Source: Lachnobacterium bovis
Lineage (GTDB): Bacteria; Bacillota; Clostridia; Lachnospirales; Lachnospiraceae
NCBI RefSeq assembly: GCF_900111325.1
Contig: NZ_FOGW01000006.1
Location: forward strand, 62,001-126,000
Length of the DNA: 64,000 nucleotides
Direction of reading: 5' to 3'
Part shown: in pieces, positions 53,157 through 63,044 of the stretch
Layout of the letters: every line of letters starts with the position of its first letter
How positions within the stretch are numbered: the stretch's first letter is position 1
Notes under the pieces: model-generated
The model's database searches: none
What the model was told of the DNA's origin: nothing
What the model saw: only the letters and a program-made list of their open reading frames with translations
Made by a program: the position numbers and the translations under genes

Positions 53157-54833
53157 TTGAAAATTACCAGTATTAAAGCAGATTTATTGGCAAAAATGTT
53201 TTTAGCTGGAGCTAAGAATTTAGAAGCAAAAAAAGAATGGATTAATGAACTTAATGTATTTCCTGTTCCAGATGGAGATACAGGTACAAATATGTCTATG
53301 ACTATAATGTCGGCAGCAAGAGCTGTTAGTGAGTTAGATAATCCTACAATGGAAAAACTTGCTAAAGCTATCTCTTCAGGTTCTTTAAGGGGAGCTAGAG
53401 GTAACTCAGGTGTTATTTTATCTCAGTTATTTAGAGGATTTTGTAAAGTAATTAAAGAATATGATGAGTTAGATGTTGTTATTTTAAGTGAAGCAGTTCA
53501 AAAGGCTGTAGAAACAGCTTATAAGGCTGTAATGAAGCCTAAAGAAGGTACTATTTTAACAGTTGCTAAAGGTGGAGCAGTTAAGGCTGAAGAACTTGCA
53601 ACAAAAACAGATGATGTAGTAGAATTTGTTTCTGGCGTTATAGAAGAGGCTGAATATGTATTAAGTAAGACACCAGATATGTTACCGGTATTAAAACAGG
53701 CAGGTGTTGTTGATTCAGGCGGACAAGGTTTAGTACAGGTCTTAAAAGGTGCATTTGATGCGTTAACAGGAAAAGAAATTGATTATACAATAGAATCAAC
53801 AGAAAAAGCAAAAACAGCAGATACTGTTAATACTACACAACCACAAGAAGTTGAAATTAAATTTGGATATTGTACAGAATTTATTATTATGTTAAATAAT
53901 CCAATTTCTGATAAAGAAGAGAAAGCATATAAGTCTTTCCTCGAATCAATTGGTGATTCAATTGTTGTTGTTGCTGACGACGAGATTGTTAAGACTCATG
54001 TTCATACAAATGATCCAGGTTTAGCAATTCAAAAAGCATTGACTTTTGGTGCTTTATCAAGAATTAAGATTGATAATATGAGAGAAGAGCATCAAGAGAA
54101 ATTAATCAAAGATGCTAACAAATTAGCAAAACAACAAGCCGTTGAAGAAAAAGAAGAACCAAAGATGGAGCATAAAGAAGTTGGATTTATTGCTGTTTCT
54201 ATAGGTGATGGAATTAATGAAATATTAAAAGCACTTGGAACAGATTACATCATTGAAGGTGGCCAGACAATGAATCCAAGTACAGATGATGTATTAAGTG
54301 CAATTGAAAAAGTAAATGCAGATACAATATATGTTTTACCAAATAACAAAAACATTATTATGGCTGCAAATCAGGCGGCTTCATTATGTGAGGATAAAGA
54401 AATTATTGTTATTCCATCAAAGACAATTCCACAGGGAATTACAGCATTAGTAAATTATGTTGTTGGAGCATCAGCTGAAGAAAATAAAGAAAACATGATG
54501 GCTGAAATTGAAAATGTAAAAACAGGACAAGTAACTTATGCTGTTAGAGATACAGAAATAGATGGAAAAGAAATCAAACAAAATGATTTCATGGGTATAG
54601 GAGATAAGTCTATTTTATCTGTTGGACAAAATCTTGAAGTTACTACTTTAGAAATGATAGATGAGATGGTAGATGAAGATTCTGCAATTGTTAGTATCTA
54701 TATTGGTGCTGACGCAAAAGAAGAAGATGCTAATAAGATTGCTGAAGAGATTCAGAAAAAATATTCAGATTTAGAAGTTGAAGTAAATAACGGTGGACAA
54801 CCAATCTATTATTATATAATTTCAGTAGAATAG
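53157..54833 (+). CDS. fakA: DAK2 domain fatty acid kinase FakA-like protein
   Basis: 558 aa. N-terminal DAK2 phosphotransferase domain: NVFPVPDGDTGTNMSMTIMSAA and GSLRGARGNSGVILSQLFRG, the metal/ATP signatures. The central and C-terminal (DegV-like) domains follow, with EFIIMLNN and VKTHVHTNDPG. FakA phosphorylates fatty acids held by FakB (DegV) for phospholipid synthesis; no FakB is in the window. Start TTG 53157, nine bases after AAGGAGG. In the conserved rpmB-yloU-yloV-recG order. Confidence 0.9.
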   Translation: MKITSIKADLLAKMFLAGAKNLEAKKEWINELNVFPVPDGDTGTNMSMTIMSAARAVSELDNPTMEKLAKAISSGSLRGARGNSGVILSQLFRGFCKVIKEYDELDVVILSEAVQKAVETAYKAVMKPKEGTILTVAKGGAVKAEELATKTDDVVEFVSGVIEEAEYVLSKTPDMLPVLKQAGVVDSGGQGLVQVLKGAFDALTGKEIDYTIESTEKAKTADTVNTTQPQEVEIKFGYCTEFIIMLNNPISDKEEKAYKSFLESIGDSIVVVADDEIVKTHVHTNDPGLAIQKALTFGALSRIKIDNMREEHQEKLIKDANKLAKQQAVEEKEEPKMEHKEVGFIAVSIGDGINEILKALGTDYIIEGGQTMNPSTDDVLSAIEKVNADTIYVLPNNKNIIMAANQAASLCEDKEIIVIPSKTIPQGITALVNYVVGASAEENKENMMAEIENVKTGQVTYAVRDTEIDGKEIKQNDFMGIGDKSILSVGQNLEVTTLEMIDEMVDEDSAIVSIYIGADAKEEDANKIAEEIQKKYSDLEVEVNNGGQPIYYYIISVE

Positions 54834-54848
54834 TTTTAGGAGCTATAT

Positions 54849-56909
54849 ATGGAATTACAAACTTCGATTATAAATATAAAAGGCATTGGACCTAAAACTG
54901 AAAATATGTTGAAAAAGATAGGAGTATACACTGTAGGTGATATACTCCTTCATTTTCCTAGAAATTACTTATTGTATCCTAAAGCGCAATTATTAGATAA
55001 TGAGATTGAACCGAATAAAATTTATGCAATAAGGGCAATTGTATCTAAAACACCTATTGTAAAAAATAATACAAGAATTCCTATTACGTTGTTATATTTA
55101 TATCATGCTGGAGTTAATATGGAGTGCATATGGTATAGAATGCCATATATTAAGTCTAAATTAATACCAGGGAAGTATATTATTTTTTATGGTAAAATAA
55201 AACAAAAAAATAATAGGTTTGTTATGGAACAACCTGATGTTTATACAGAAGAAGAATATGCTAGAATTGAGAACAATTTGACGCCAATATATTCTTTGAC
55301 TGCAGGACTTTCTAACAAGATGGTTACTAAAACAATTGCAGAAGTCATAAAAAATGATAATTTGTTTATGGATTATTTGCCACAAGATATAAAGGCTAAG
55401 TATAATCTATGTGATTATAATTATGCTCTAAAACAAATTCATTTTCCAGATAATATGGATAGCTTAATAGTTGCACGAAAAAGATTAGTTTTTGATGAGT
55501 TTTTTATCTTTATTTTAGCCATGCAGTTACAAAAAAGTAGACAAATAAAGGCAAAAAATCATTTCGTTTTCAAAAAAGATGATTTTGTGGAAAAACTTAT
55601 AAAAAAGCTACCATATGAATTGACAGATGCACAAAAAAGAGCTTTGTCTGAAGTTAGAAATGATCTTAGAAAAGATGTTTCAATGGAAAGATTGATACAA
55701 GGTGATGTTGGATCAGGAAAAACTATTGTAGCGTTTTTGGCAATGTGTGAGGCATTTAAAAATGGATATCAGTCTGCAATAATGGCACCGACAGAAGTAT
55801 TAGCACGACAACATTATGATACTTTTTTAGAATGGTCTACGCTGTTTGGACTTGATATTCCTTTGATTTTATTGACTGGTTCAATGACTGCTAAGCAAAA
55901 AAGAGAAGCGTATGATAGTATATTAAATACACCAAATGCAATGATTATTGGAACACATGCTGTGATTCAAGAAAAGGTTGAATATTGTAATTTGGCATTA
56001 GTTGTAACTGATGAACAGCATAGATTTGGTGTGCAACAAAGAAGTACTTTTTCAAAAAAGGGAGATCAACCTCATATAATTGTAATGAGTGCAACACCAA
56101 TTCCTAGAACTTTGGCGATAATTTTGTATGGTGATTTAGACGTATCAATTATCGATGAAGTGCCGGCAAGACGATTGCCAACTAAAAATTGTGTAGTAGA
56201 TTCGGGTTATAGAAATAAAGCATATGAATTTATTGCTTCACAAGTAAAAATGGGGCATCAAGCATATGTTATATGTCCTTTAGTAGAAGAGTCTGAAAAT
56301 ATGGACGGTGAAAATGTAACTGATTATACTAAAATGATGCAACAACTCTACAAGGATAAGATAAAAGTAGCAATGTTAAATGGAAAGATGAAACCGGCGC
56401 AAAAAAATGCAATTATGGAGTCGTTTGCTAAAAATGAAGTACAAGTTTTAGTTTCAACGACAGTAGTTGAAGTAGGTGTAAATGTACCAAATTCTACGGT
56501 TATGATGATAGAAAATGCAGATAGATTTGGGCTAGCGCAATTGCATCAATTGAGGGGACGAATTGGTAGAGGAGATGCACAAGGATACTGTATAATGATA
56601 AATACTTCGAAAAGTAAAAATGCAAAAAAACGTTTAGAAATTTTAAATAAATCAAACGATGGCTTTTATATTGCAAGCGAAGATTTGAAGTTAAGAGGAC
56701 CAGGTGATTTCTTTGGAATTCGTCAAAGTGGAGAATTTAATTTTCAATTAGCGGATATTTATCAAGATGCAGATGTATTAAAAAAAGCTGCAGATAGTGT
56801 TAATGAAATTCTAGACCAGGATTCTACTTTACAAGAGGATAAAAATAAGAATTTAAAAATATGGTTAGAAAGACACTTAAGTGAAAGTCTTCAGAATATT
56901 AATTTATAA
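54849..56909 (+). CDS. recG: ATP-dependent DNA helicase RecG
   Basis: Reverses stalled forks and acts on Holliday junctions and D-loops. 686 aa: N-terminal wedge domain (about 1-230), Walker A QGDVGSGKT, DEQHRFGVQQR (DEAH-type motif II), MSATPIPRTLA, and QLRGRIGRG motif VI. Slightly shorter than the E. coli protein, normal for Firmicutes. RBS AGGAG. Convergent with rqcH. Confidence 0.96.
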   Translation: MELQTSIINIKGIGPKTENMLKKIGVYTVGDILLHFPRNYLLYPKAQLLDNEIEPNKIYAIRAIVSKTPIVKNNTRIPITLLYLYHAGVNMECIWYRMPYIKSKLIPGKYIIFYGKIKQKNNRFVMEQPDVYTEEEYARIENNLTPIYSLTAGLSNKMVTKTIAEVIKNDNLFMDYLPQDIKAKYNLCDYNYALKQIHFPDNMDSLIVARKRLVFDEFFIFILAMQLQKSRQIKAKNHFVFKKDDFVEKLIKKLPYELTDAQKRALSEVRNDLRKDVSMERLIQGDVGSGKTIVAFLAMCEAFKNGYQSAIMAPTEVLARQHYDTFLEWSTLFGLDIPLILLTGSMTAKQKREAYDSILNTPNAMIIGTHAVIQEKVEYCNLALVVTDEQHRFGVQQRSTFSKKGDQPHIIVMSATPIPRTLAIILYGDLDVSIIDEVPARRLPTKNCVVDSGYRNKAYEFIASQVKMGHQAYVICPLVEESENMDGENVTDYTKMMQQLYKDKIKVAMLNGKMKPAQKNAIMESFAKNEVQVLVSTTVVEVGVNVPNSTVMMIENADRFGLAQLHQLRGRIGRGDAQGYCIMINTSKSKNAKKRLEILNKSNDGFYIASEDLKLRGPGDFFGIRQSGEFNFQLADIYQDADVLKKAADSVNEILDQDSTLQEDKNKNLKIWLERHLSESLQNINL

Positions 56910-56911
56910 AA

Positions 56912-56989
56912 AAACACTCTATTCTTTTATCGTTTTATATGTATTAAAGGTATAATACATATTGATTTGAATAAAAGAGTAGAGTGTTT
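56912..56989. terminator. Bidirectional terminator between recG and rqcH
   Basis: 19-bp stem AAACACTCTATTCTTTTAT (56912-56930) with its near-perfect complement at 56971-56989 (one wobble), and inside it ATATGTATTA/TAATACATAT (56937-56962). T-rich after the stem on plus, and A-rich before it, which gives T on minus. Confidence 0.8.
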
Positions 56990-56996
56990 ATTTTAA

Positions 56997-58742
56997 TTAA
57001 TCCATTTTCTTTAGGTTTGAAATGTCTGGTATAGCAATTAAGGAATAATTTGTATAGTATACAACAAATCCAGGTGCACCAGAGTTTGGCTTTTTAACAT
57101 TTTTCTTTTGTAAATAATCTACTTCAACTTTTTCATTTTCACGTCCACTAGAATAGTATGCAGCTAAACTTCCTGCTTCTTCAAAAACACGATCAGGTAA
57201 TTCTGAATTGTTTGATTTAACGATAACATGTGAACCAGGCATTCCCTTAGCATGGAACCACCAGTCGTTTCCAGTCGCAAATTTAAAAGTAAGCTGATCG
57301 TTTTGATAATTATTTTTACCTACATAGATATCATAGCCATCGCTTGAAACATAGTGAAAAGGTTTACTTTTTGTTTTTATTTTTTTGTTATTCTTATGTT
57401 TTTTAATATAACCAAAATCGATTAATTCCTCTTTTATCTGAATTAAATCGTCGGATGATGTTGCTATATCTATTGATGCTTGAATCGATTCTAAATGTTT
57501 TATCTCTTTATCAGTATCCTCAATTAACTCAGTTAATGCTTCATAAGTTCTTTTTAATTTTTGATATTTATCAAAATATTTTTTGGAATTCTCTTGAGGC
57601 GTAATTGTTGGATCAAGAGGAATTTTAATAATTTTGTTGTCATCGTAGTAATTAGGCGCTTCTAAAAATTTGGCGTCTGGATCAAGATTATAACCATAGG
57701 AATTAATTAATTCTCCATATACTCTAAATTTGTCACGCTTGTTAGTATCTTTTAATTGCTTTGTTTGTAAAGATAATTTCTTTTGGTTGCGCTCTAAAGA
57801 TGTTGTAACAATATGTCGCAATTCATAAGATTTTTGGCGTATACGCGAGTGGATATTTTTTTCTTTGTAAAATATTTCTAACACTTCTGAAATAGAATCA
57901 TAGTTTGTAGAAACATAATCTTGATATTGTGTCAGTGTTACAGAAGAAAATTCGATAGGAACTTTATTTTCTCTAATAATACAAGGTTGAAATTTATTGT
58001 TTTTAAGATCTTCGATAAACCAGAAGAAACAATTTGAAACATGCTTTAATTCATCTGCTGTAAATGCACTAACAGAACTATCACCGTCAATACCGGAACG
58101 ATAACAAATCTCACTTGCAATAAGAGGACTTATACCATTAAACGAAGTATAGATGGCTTTTATTACAGATAGTGGTTTAGAAATTATTATATTAAATAAT
58201 TCATCAGAATTATTGATTTCGAATGGATTAATTTTGTTCCCTTGAGTATTTGGAATAAAATACTTTCTTCCTGGAAGAACTTCCCTTAAAGAACTAACTA
58301 AACAAGAAACATGTTTAATACTGTTTATGATAGTATTATCTTTGTCACAAAAAATTATATTTGAATGTTTGCCCATAAGTTCTACAATTAAAGTTTTTTG
58401 AGATAAATCCCCCATTTCATCTAAGTGCTCAATGTCAAAATGGATTATTCTATCAAAATTTGGCTGATAAATTTTTGTGATTCTACCATTTGCAATGTGT
58501 TTTCGAAGAACCATACAAAAAGTTGGGGCTTGTAAAGGGGCTGTTTTGTTTTCATTGGTTAAACACATGAAAGGCAATGACGCATTTACTGAAATAAGTA
58601 AACGTGTTGAGCCTTTTGTACCCTTAAAAGTTAAAAGAAGTTCATCTTTTTCAGGTTGAGAAATTTTACTTATTCTTGAATTTAAAATTGTATTATTTAG
58701 TTCGTGAACTAAATTTGATATGACGATACCATCAAAGGCCAT
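56997..58742 (-). CDS. rqcH: Rqc2-like ribosome quality control protein (RqcH/FbpA)
   Basis: NFACT-family protein that recruits tRNA-Ala to stalled 50S subunits for alanine tailing. 581 aa from ATG (complement of 58740-58742), with GGAGGTAAAG ahead; an upstream ATG is rejected. N-terminal NFACT-N (MAFDGIVISNLVHELNNTIL, MGKHSNIIF), a central coiled coil (about 300-420), and the C-terminal NFACT-R domain with YVSSDGYDIYVGKNNYQND, WWFHAKGMPGSHVIV. Normal size. Formerly called fibronectin-binding protein. Confidence 0.93.
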   Translation of the reverse strand: MAFDGIVISNLVHELNNTILNSRISKISQPEKDELLLTFKGTKGSTRLLISVNASLPFMCLTNENKTAPLQAPTFCMVLRKHIANGRITKIYQPNFDRIIHFDIEHLDEMGDLSQKTLIVELMGKHSNIIFCDKDNTIINSIKHVSCLVSSLREVLPGRKYFIPNTQGNKINPFEINNSDELFNIIISKPLSVIKAIYTSFNGISPLIASEICYRSGIDGDSSVSAFTADELKHVSNCFFWFIEDLKNNKFQPCIIRENKVPIEFSSVTLTQYQDYVSTNYDSISEVLEIFYKEKNIHSRIRQKSYELRHIVTTSLERNQKKLSLQTKQLKDTNKRDKFRVYGELINSYGYNLDPDAKFLEAPNYYDDNKIIKIPLDPTITPQENSKKYFDKYQKLKRTYEALTELIEDTDKEIKHLESIQASIDIATSSDDLIQIKEELIDFGYIKKHKNNKKIKTKSKPFHYVSSDGYDIYVGKNNYQNDQLTFKFATGNDWWFHAKGMPGSHVIVKSNNSELPDRVFEEAGSLAAYYSSGRENEKVEVDYLQKKNVKKPNSGAPGFVVYYTNYSLIAIPDISNLKKMD

Positions 58743-58812
58743 AGTCTTTACCTCCATCTAAAAATAAACACCATAATTATACAAAAAATAACTAAAAATA
58801 TCAATGATGTAT

Positions 58813-58841
58813 TTGACGAAATGGCAATTTGGCATTATAAT
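58813..58841 (+). promoter_or_regulatory. Promoter of the yicC-remA-gmk-rpoZ operon
   Basis: TTGACG (58813-58818), 17-bp spacer, perfect TATAAT (58836-58841). About 80 bp before yicC, divergent from rqcH. Confidence 0.8.
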
Positions 58842-58921
58842 AAAATACGATTATGCATTTTGGTGCATATTAAATTTTCGTAAAAATTCTAGATTTATAG
58901 AATTTTGGAAAGGACACTGTA

Positions 58922-59806
58922 ATGGTAAAAAGTATGACAGGCTTTGGTCGTGCAGAATTTGTCGACGAAAATTGCAGATTTACGATAGAGATTAAATCTG
59001 TAAATCACAGATATCTTGACATAAATGCTAGAATGCCTAAGAAGTTTAATTCGTTAGAAGGTAAGATTAGAAATCTTTTAAAAGAATATGTACAAAGAGG
59101 CAAAATTGATATATATATAACGTATGAAGATTTAAAGGAAAATAATCAGGCTCTTCGTTACAATGAAGAAATGGCTAGACAGTATCTTATATATTTAAAA
59201 CAAATGGGAGAAACATTTGGTGTTGAGAATGATATTAGAGTAAGTACATTATCACGTTATCCAGACGTCTTCGTGATGGAGGATAAAGAGACTGATGAGA
59301 CAATGTTATGGCCTAAATTAGAAGCAACTATAAGAAATGCAGCAGAAGCATTTAGTGAATCGAGAATTAAAGAGGGTATTAATCTTCATAAAGATTTACA
59401 AGAGAAGCTTATGAATATGCAGAAGTATGTTGATTTTATAGAAGAAAAATCACCAGAAATTGTTAAGCAATATAAAGAAAAAATCGAAGAAAGAATTAAA
59501 GAAATTCTTGGCGAGGGTAAAGTTGATGAGTGGAAGTTAGCTACAGAAGTTACTCTTTATGCTGATAAAGTTTGTGTCGATGAAGAAATTGTTAGATTGA
59601 GAAGTCACATTAAGGCAGCAATTGATGAGATGAATGATGAAACAATCGATGATGTTGGACGCAAGTTGAATTTTATTGCTCAGGAAATGAACAGAGAGGC
59701 GACAACTATTCTTTCAAAAGCGAATAATATTGATATATCGAGTGTTGGAATTGAACTTAAGACAGATATAGAAAAAGTTAGAGAGCAAATACAAAATATA
59801 GAATAG
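58922..59806 (+). CDS. yicC: YicC-family endoribonuclease
   Basis: 294 aa starting MVKSMTGFGRAEF, the family signature, with SVNHRYLDINARMPKKF, RGKIDIYITYE and the C-terminal DVGRKLNFIAQEMNREATTILSKAN. E. coli YicC is an endoribonuclease acting on sRNA; Bacillus YloC is an RNase as well. First of the conserved yicC-remA-gmk-rpoZ set. RBS AAGGAC-like and weak (GGAAAGGACAC), but the start is well supported by the signature. Confidence 0.92.
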   Translation: MVKSMTGFGRAEFVDENCRFTIEIKSVNHRYLDINARMPKKFNSLEGKIRNLLKEYVQRGKIDIYITYEDLKENNQALRYNEEMARQYLIYLKQMGETFGVENDIRVSTLSRYPDVFVMEDKETDETMLWPKLEATIRNAAEAFSESRIKEGINLHKDLQEKLMNMQKYVDFIEEKSPEIVKQYKEKIEERIKEILGEGKVDEWKLATEVTLYADKVCVDEEIVRLRSHIKAAIDEMNDETIDDVGRKLNFIAQEMNREATTILSKANNIDISSVGIELKTDIEKVREQIQNIE

Positions 59807-59812
59807 GTGCAT

Positions 59813-60049
59813 ATGAATAAATTAATTAATATTGGCTATGGAAATTTAGTTAATGTGGATAAGGTTATTGCAATTGTTTCAGCAGAGTCAGCTCCGGCTA
59901 AGAGACAAATAATTTATGCTAAAGATAATCATAAAATAATCGATGCTACGCAAGGGCGCAAGACGAAAAGTATTATATATACTTCAGATGATTATATTAT
60001 AACATCATCTCTTCAAACAGATACGTTGATTAATAGGTTTGAGAGATAA
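59813..60049 (+). CDS. remA: RemA-family DNA-binding regulator (DUF370)
   Basis: 78 aa, MNKLINIGYGNLVNVDKVIAIVS, with SAPAKRQIIYAKDN and IDATQGRKTKSIIY. Bacillus RemA is a DNA-binding activator of biofilm matrix operons and osmoprotection genes and forms ring-shaped octamers. Start at ATG 59813 matches RemA N-termini; a GTG at 59807 overlaps the AGGTG Shine-Dalgarno. Conserved slot between yicC and gmk. Confidence 0.9.
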   Translation: MNKLINIGYGNLVNVDKVIAIVSAESAPAKRQIIYAKDNHKIIDATQGRKTKSIIYTSDDYIITSSLQTDTLINRFER

Positions 60050-60097
60050 AGAGTTATATTACATTTATAAAAGAAATATAGAAAAAGAGGTATCACG

Positions 60098-60766
60098 ATG
60101 AGCGAGAAGCAAAAAGGTATTTTAGTTGTTGTTTCTGGATTTTCAGGCGTTGGTAAAGGAACCATAATGAAAAAGTTGCTTAATGATTATAAAGAAGATT
60201 ATGCTTTATCTGTATCAGCAACTACAAGAAGTCCTAGAGCAGGAGAAATTCATGGACAATCATATTTTTTCGTTTCTAAAGAGAAATTTGAAGATATGAT
60301 TAAGGAAAATGAATTGATTGAATATGCGCAATATGTTGGTAATTATTATGGAACACCAAAAGAATATGTATTTGAACAACTTGATGCTGGAAAAAGTGTT
60401 ATATTAGAAATAGAAATACAAGGTGCACTTAAGATTAAGGAACAGTTTCCAAGTACTAAGTTGTTATTTATAACAGCGCCAAGTGCCCAAGAATTGAAAA
60501 AACGTTTAGAAAATCGTGGCACCGAGACAGAGGACGTAATTAATTTTAGAATGAAGAGAGCTGTTGAAGAGTCAGAAGAAATTGAAAAGTATGATTATTT
60601 GATATGCAACGAAGAGATAGATAAAGCTGTTTCTAAGGTTCATTCAATCATACAAAATTGTAGGTTTAACAATCTTGATGAAATTAAGCAAGATTTAATT
60701 ATAAATAATTTAGAAAATATAAATCAGATGAGAAGTGATTTGAAAAACTTTTCGAAAGGAGAATAA
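60098..60766 (+). CDS. gmk: Guanylate kinase
   Basis: Phosphorylates GMP to GDP. 222 aa; P-loop SGFSGVGKGT at 13-22 (Phe where most have Pro), VSATTRSPRAGEIHGQSYFF, and the GMP-binding YGTPKEYV and ILEIEIQGALKIK. C-terminal 20 residues extend beyond the core. RBS AGAGG, weak. Directly followed by rpoZ two bases on. Confidence 0.95.
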   Translation: MSEKQKGILVVVSGFSGVGKGTIMKKLLNDYKEDYALSVSATTRSPRAGEIHGQSYFFVSKEKFEDMIKENELIEYAQYVGNYYGTPKEYVFEQLDAGKSVILEIEIQGALKIKEQFPSTKLLFITAPSAQELKKRLENRGTETEDVINFRMKRAVEESEEIEKYDYLICNEEIDKAVSKVHSIIQNCRFNNLDEIKQDLIINNLENINQMRSDLKNFSKGE

Positions 60767-60768
60767 AA

Positions 60769-61116
60769 ATGATACATCCATCATATGTAGAATTAATGAA
60801 AGTAGTAAATAGTGATGCAGCAGAAATCGGAGAGGAACCAGTTGTAAATAGCCGTTATTCAATCGTTTTAGCTTCAGCTAGACGTGCAAGACAGATTATT
60901 GCAGGTGCTGAACCATACGTGGCTAAACCTAAATGTGATAAACCTCTTTCAATTGCTGTTGAGGAATTATATTATGGTCAAGTAAGAATTTTATCAGAGG
61001 ATGAAGCAAAACAGCTTGACGAAAGCAAAAAAATTAAAGCTGAATCTGAGAATACTGAACAAGTTGAAAATAATTCAGTTGAAGTTGACAATAATGAAAT
61101 AATTGAGAATTTATAG
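60769..61116 (+). CDS. rpoZ: RNA polymerase omega subunit
   Basis: 115 aa; MIHPSYVELMKVVN, NSRYSIVLASARRARQIIAGAEP and KPLSIAVEELYYGQVRI match omega, which wraps beta-prime and aids assembly. The last 35 residues are an acidic Glu/Asn-rich tail, longer than usual. RBS AAAGGAG in the gmk end. A hairpin terminator follows. Confidence 0.92.
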   Translation: MIHPSYVELMKVVNSDAAEIGEEPVVNSRYSIVLASARRARQIIAGAEPYVAKPKCDKPLSIAVEELYYGQVRILSEDEAKQLDESKKIKAESENTEQVENNSVEVDNNEIIENL

Positions 61117-61121
61117 AATAT

Positions 61122-61149
61122 AAAGGAATGGCTTTGCCATTCCTTTTAA
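61122..61149 (+). terminator. Hairpin after rpoZ
   Basis: AAAGGAATGGC (61122-61132) pairs perfectly with GCCATTCCTTT (61136-61146), 3-nt loop, short T run. Probably partial, since rimO starts 13 bp later and shows no promoter. Confidence 0.65.
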
Positions 61150-61161
61150 AAGTGAGGTTAT

Positions 61162-62484
61162 ATGAAGTTATTATTTATTTCACTAGGTTGTGATAAAAAT
61201 TTAGTTGATTCAGAATTTATGATTGGAAAGTTAACATCTAAAGGAATCACGCTTACAGATGATGAAACTGAGGCAGATATTATTATTGTTAATAGTTGTT
61301 GTTTCATTGGAGATGCTAAAGAAGAAAGTATTAATACGATTCTTGAAATGGCTCAACAGAAAGAAACAGGAAATTGTAAGGCATTGATTGTGACAGGATG
61401 TTTAGCTCAAAGATATAAAGATGAAGTTAAAAAAGAAATACCAGAAGTTGATGCAATTATTGGAACTAATTCGTATGATGATATTTATGAAGCTGTTGAG
61501 GAAACACTTAATAAAAAATATTATACTTCATTGAAAGAGTTAGTGGGATTCCCTAAGATGGAAGCAAAAAGATGCCTTACTACAGGTGGACATTATGCGT
61601 ATCTTAAAATTGCAGAGGGATGTAATAAGAGATGTACATATTGTATAATTCCATATATTAGAGGAAATTATAGAAGTATTCCTATAGAAGAATTGGTTAA
61701 TCAAGCAAAAGAGTTAGTTGCTGGGGGAGTAAAAGAATTAATATTAGTTGCTCAGGAGACAACTCTTTATGGTATTGATTTATACAAAGAAAAATCATTA
61801 CATAGATTGTTAGATGAACTTAATAAAATAGATGGATTAGAATGGATTAGAATTTTATATTGTTATCCAGAAGAAATTTATGATGAATTAGTAGAAGCTA
61901 TAATTAGAAATGAAAAGGTATGTCATTATTTAGATATGCCAATTCAGCATTGTAATGATGATGTATTAAAGAGAATGCATCGTAAGACTAATAAAAAAGA
62001 CTTAGAAAAAATTATAACATCACTTAGAAATAAGATACCTGATATAACATTAAGAACAACTTTAATTACAGGTTTTCCAGGTGAAACAAAAGCGGCACAT
62101 GAAGAAATGCTTGAATTTGTCAACAAATTTGAATTTGATCGATTAGGAGCATTTACTTATTCACCAGAAGAAGGAACACCCGCTGCTTCATATGAAGACC
62201 AAATTCCAGAAGATGTTAAGAAAGATTATCAGCTTGATATTATGGAATTGCAAGAAGAAATTAGTTTCGAAAAAAATGAAAAAATGGTTGGAAAAGTTCT
62301 TGATGCTTTCATTGAAGGGAAAGTTGCAGACGAGAATGTTTATATAGGTAGAACTTATAGAGACGCTCCAGGCGTTGATGGTTATATTTTTGTAGATACT
62401 GATAAGGAACTTATGTCTGGTGACATGGTAAAAGTTAAAGTCACTGGCGCATATGAATATGATTTGATAGGAGAATTAGTATGA
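61162..62484 (+). CDS. rimO: Ribosomal protein S12 methylthiotransferase RimO
   Basis: Radical-SAM enzyme that methylthiolates Asp of ribosomal protein S12. 440 aa; N-terminal UPF0004 domain with SLGCDKNLVDSE and NSCCFIGDAKEES, radical-SAM motif GCNKRCTYCIIPYIRGNYRS, TRAM domain at the C-terminus. Ends inside the start of pgsA (4-bp overlap). RBS GTGAGG. Confidence 0.95.
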   Translation: MKLLFISLGCDKNLVDSEFMIGKLTSKGITLTDDETEADIIIVNSCCFIGDAKEESINTILEMAQQKETGNCKALIVTGCLAQRYKDEVKKEIPEVDAIIGTNSYDDIYEAVEETLNKKYYTSLKELVGFPKMEAKRCLTTGGHYAYLKIAEGCNKRCTYCIIPYIRGNYRSIPIEELVNQAKELVAGGVKELILVAQETTLYGIDLYKEKSLHRLLDELNKIDGLEWIRILYCYPEEIYDELVEAIIRNEKVCHYLDMPIQHCNDDVLKRMHRKTNKKDLEKIITSLRNKIPDITLRTTLITGFPGETKAAHEEMLEFVNKFEFDRLGAFTYSPEEGTPAASYEDQIPEDVKKDYQLDIMELQEEISFEKNEKMVGKVLDAFIEGKVADENVYIGRTYRDAPGVDGYIFVDTDKELMSGDMVKVKVTGAYEYDLIGELV

Positions 62485-63044
62485 ATTTACCAAACAAATT
62501 AACTTTATTTAGAGTAATATTGATTCCATTTTTTGTATTCTTTGTATTAGCACCATGGTTCGAAGGATATGGAAAATTTATTGCTGTAGCAATTTTTATT
62601 GTAGCAAGTTTAACAGATATGGCAGATGGAAAAATAGCTAGAAAATATAATTTAGTTACTGATTTTGGAAAATTTATGGATCCATTAGCAGATAAATTAT
62701 TAGTATGTTCGGCTTTAATTTGTCTTGTAGAAACAAAACAGTTATTTTCATGGATTGTTATAATTATTATTGCAAGAGAATTTGTTATCAGTGGTTTTAG
62801 ATTAGTTGCGGCTGATAATGGAATTGTTATTGCAGCTAGTTATTGGGGCAAATTTAAAACAACATTTCAAATGTTAATGATTATTTCATTAATTATTGAG
62901 GGTCAATTAATAGAATTAGGCTACAAATTTGCAGCATTACATTATTTAGGAGTTGTATTAACTTATGTGGCATTAGCATTAACAATTATTTCGTTAATTG
63001 ATTATTTAGCAAAAAATATTAATGTATTGAAGGAACAGAGATAA
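62481..63044 (+). CDS. pgsA: CDP-diacylglycerol-glycerol-3-phosphate 3-phosphatidyltransferase
   Basis: Membrane enzyme for phosphatidylglycerol phosphate synthesis. 187 aa, four to five helices, with the CDP-alcohol phosphotransferase motif DGKIARKYNLVTDFGKFMDP, where the conserved Asp residues bind metal. Start ATG 62481 overlaps the end of rimO by 4 bp. Upstream of phosphatidylglycerol use by the Cls at 14743. Typical rimO-pgsA-cinA order. Confidence 0.94.
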   Translation: MNLPNKLTLFRVILIPFFVFFVLAPWFEGYGKFIAVAIFIVASLTDMADGKIARKYNLVTDFGKFMDPLADKLLVCSALICLVETKQLFSWIVIIIIAREFVISGFRLVAADNGIVIAASYWGKFKTTFQMLMIISLIIEGQLIELGYKFAALHYLGVVLTYVALALTIISLIDYLAKNINVLKEQR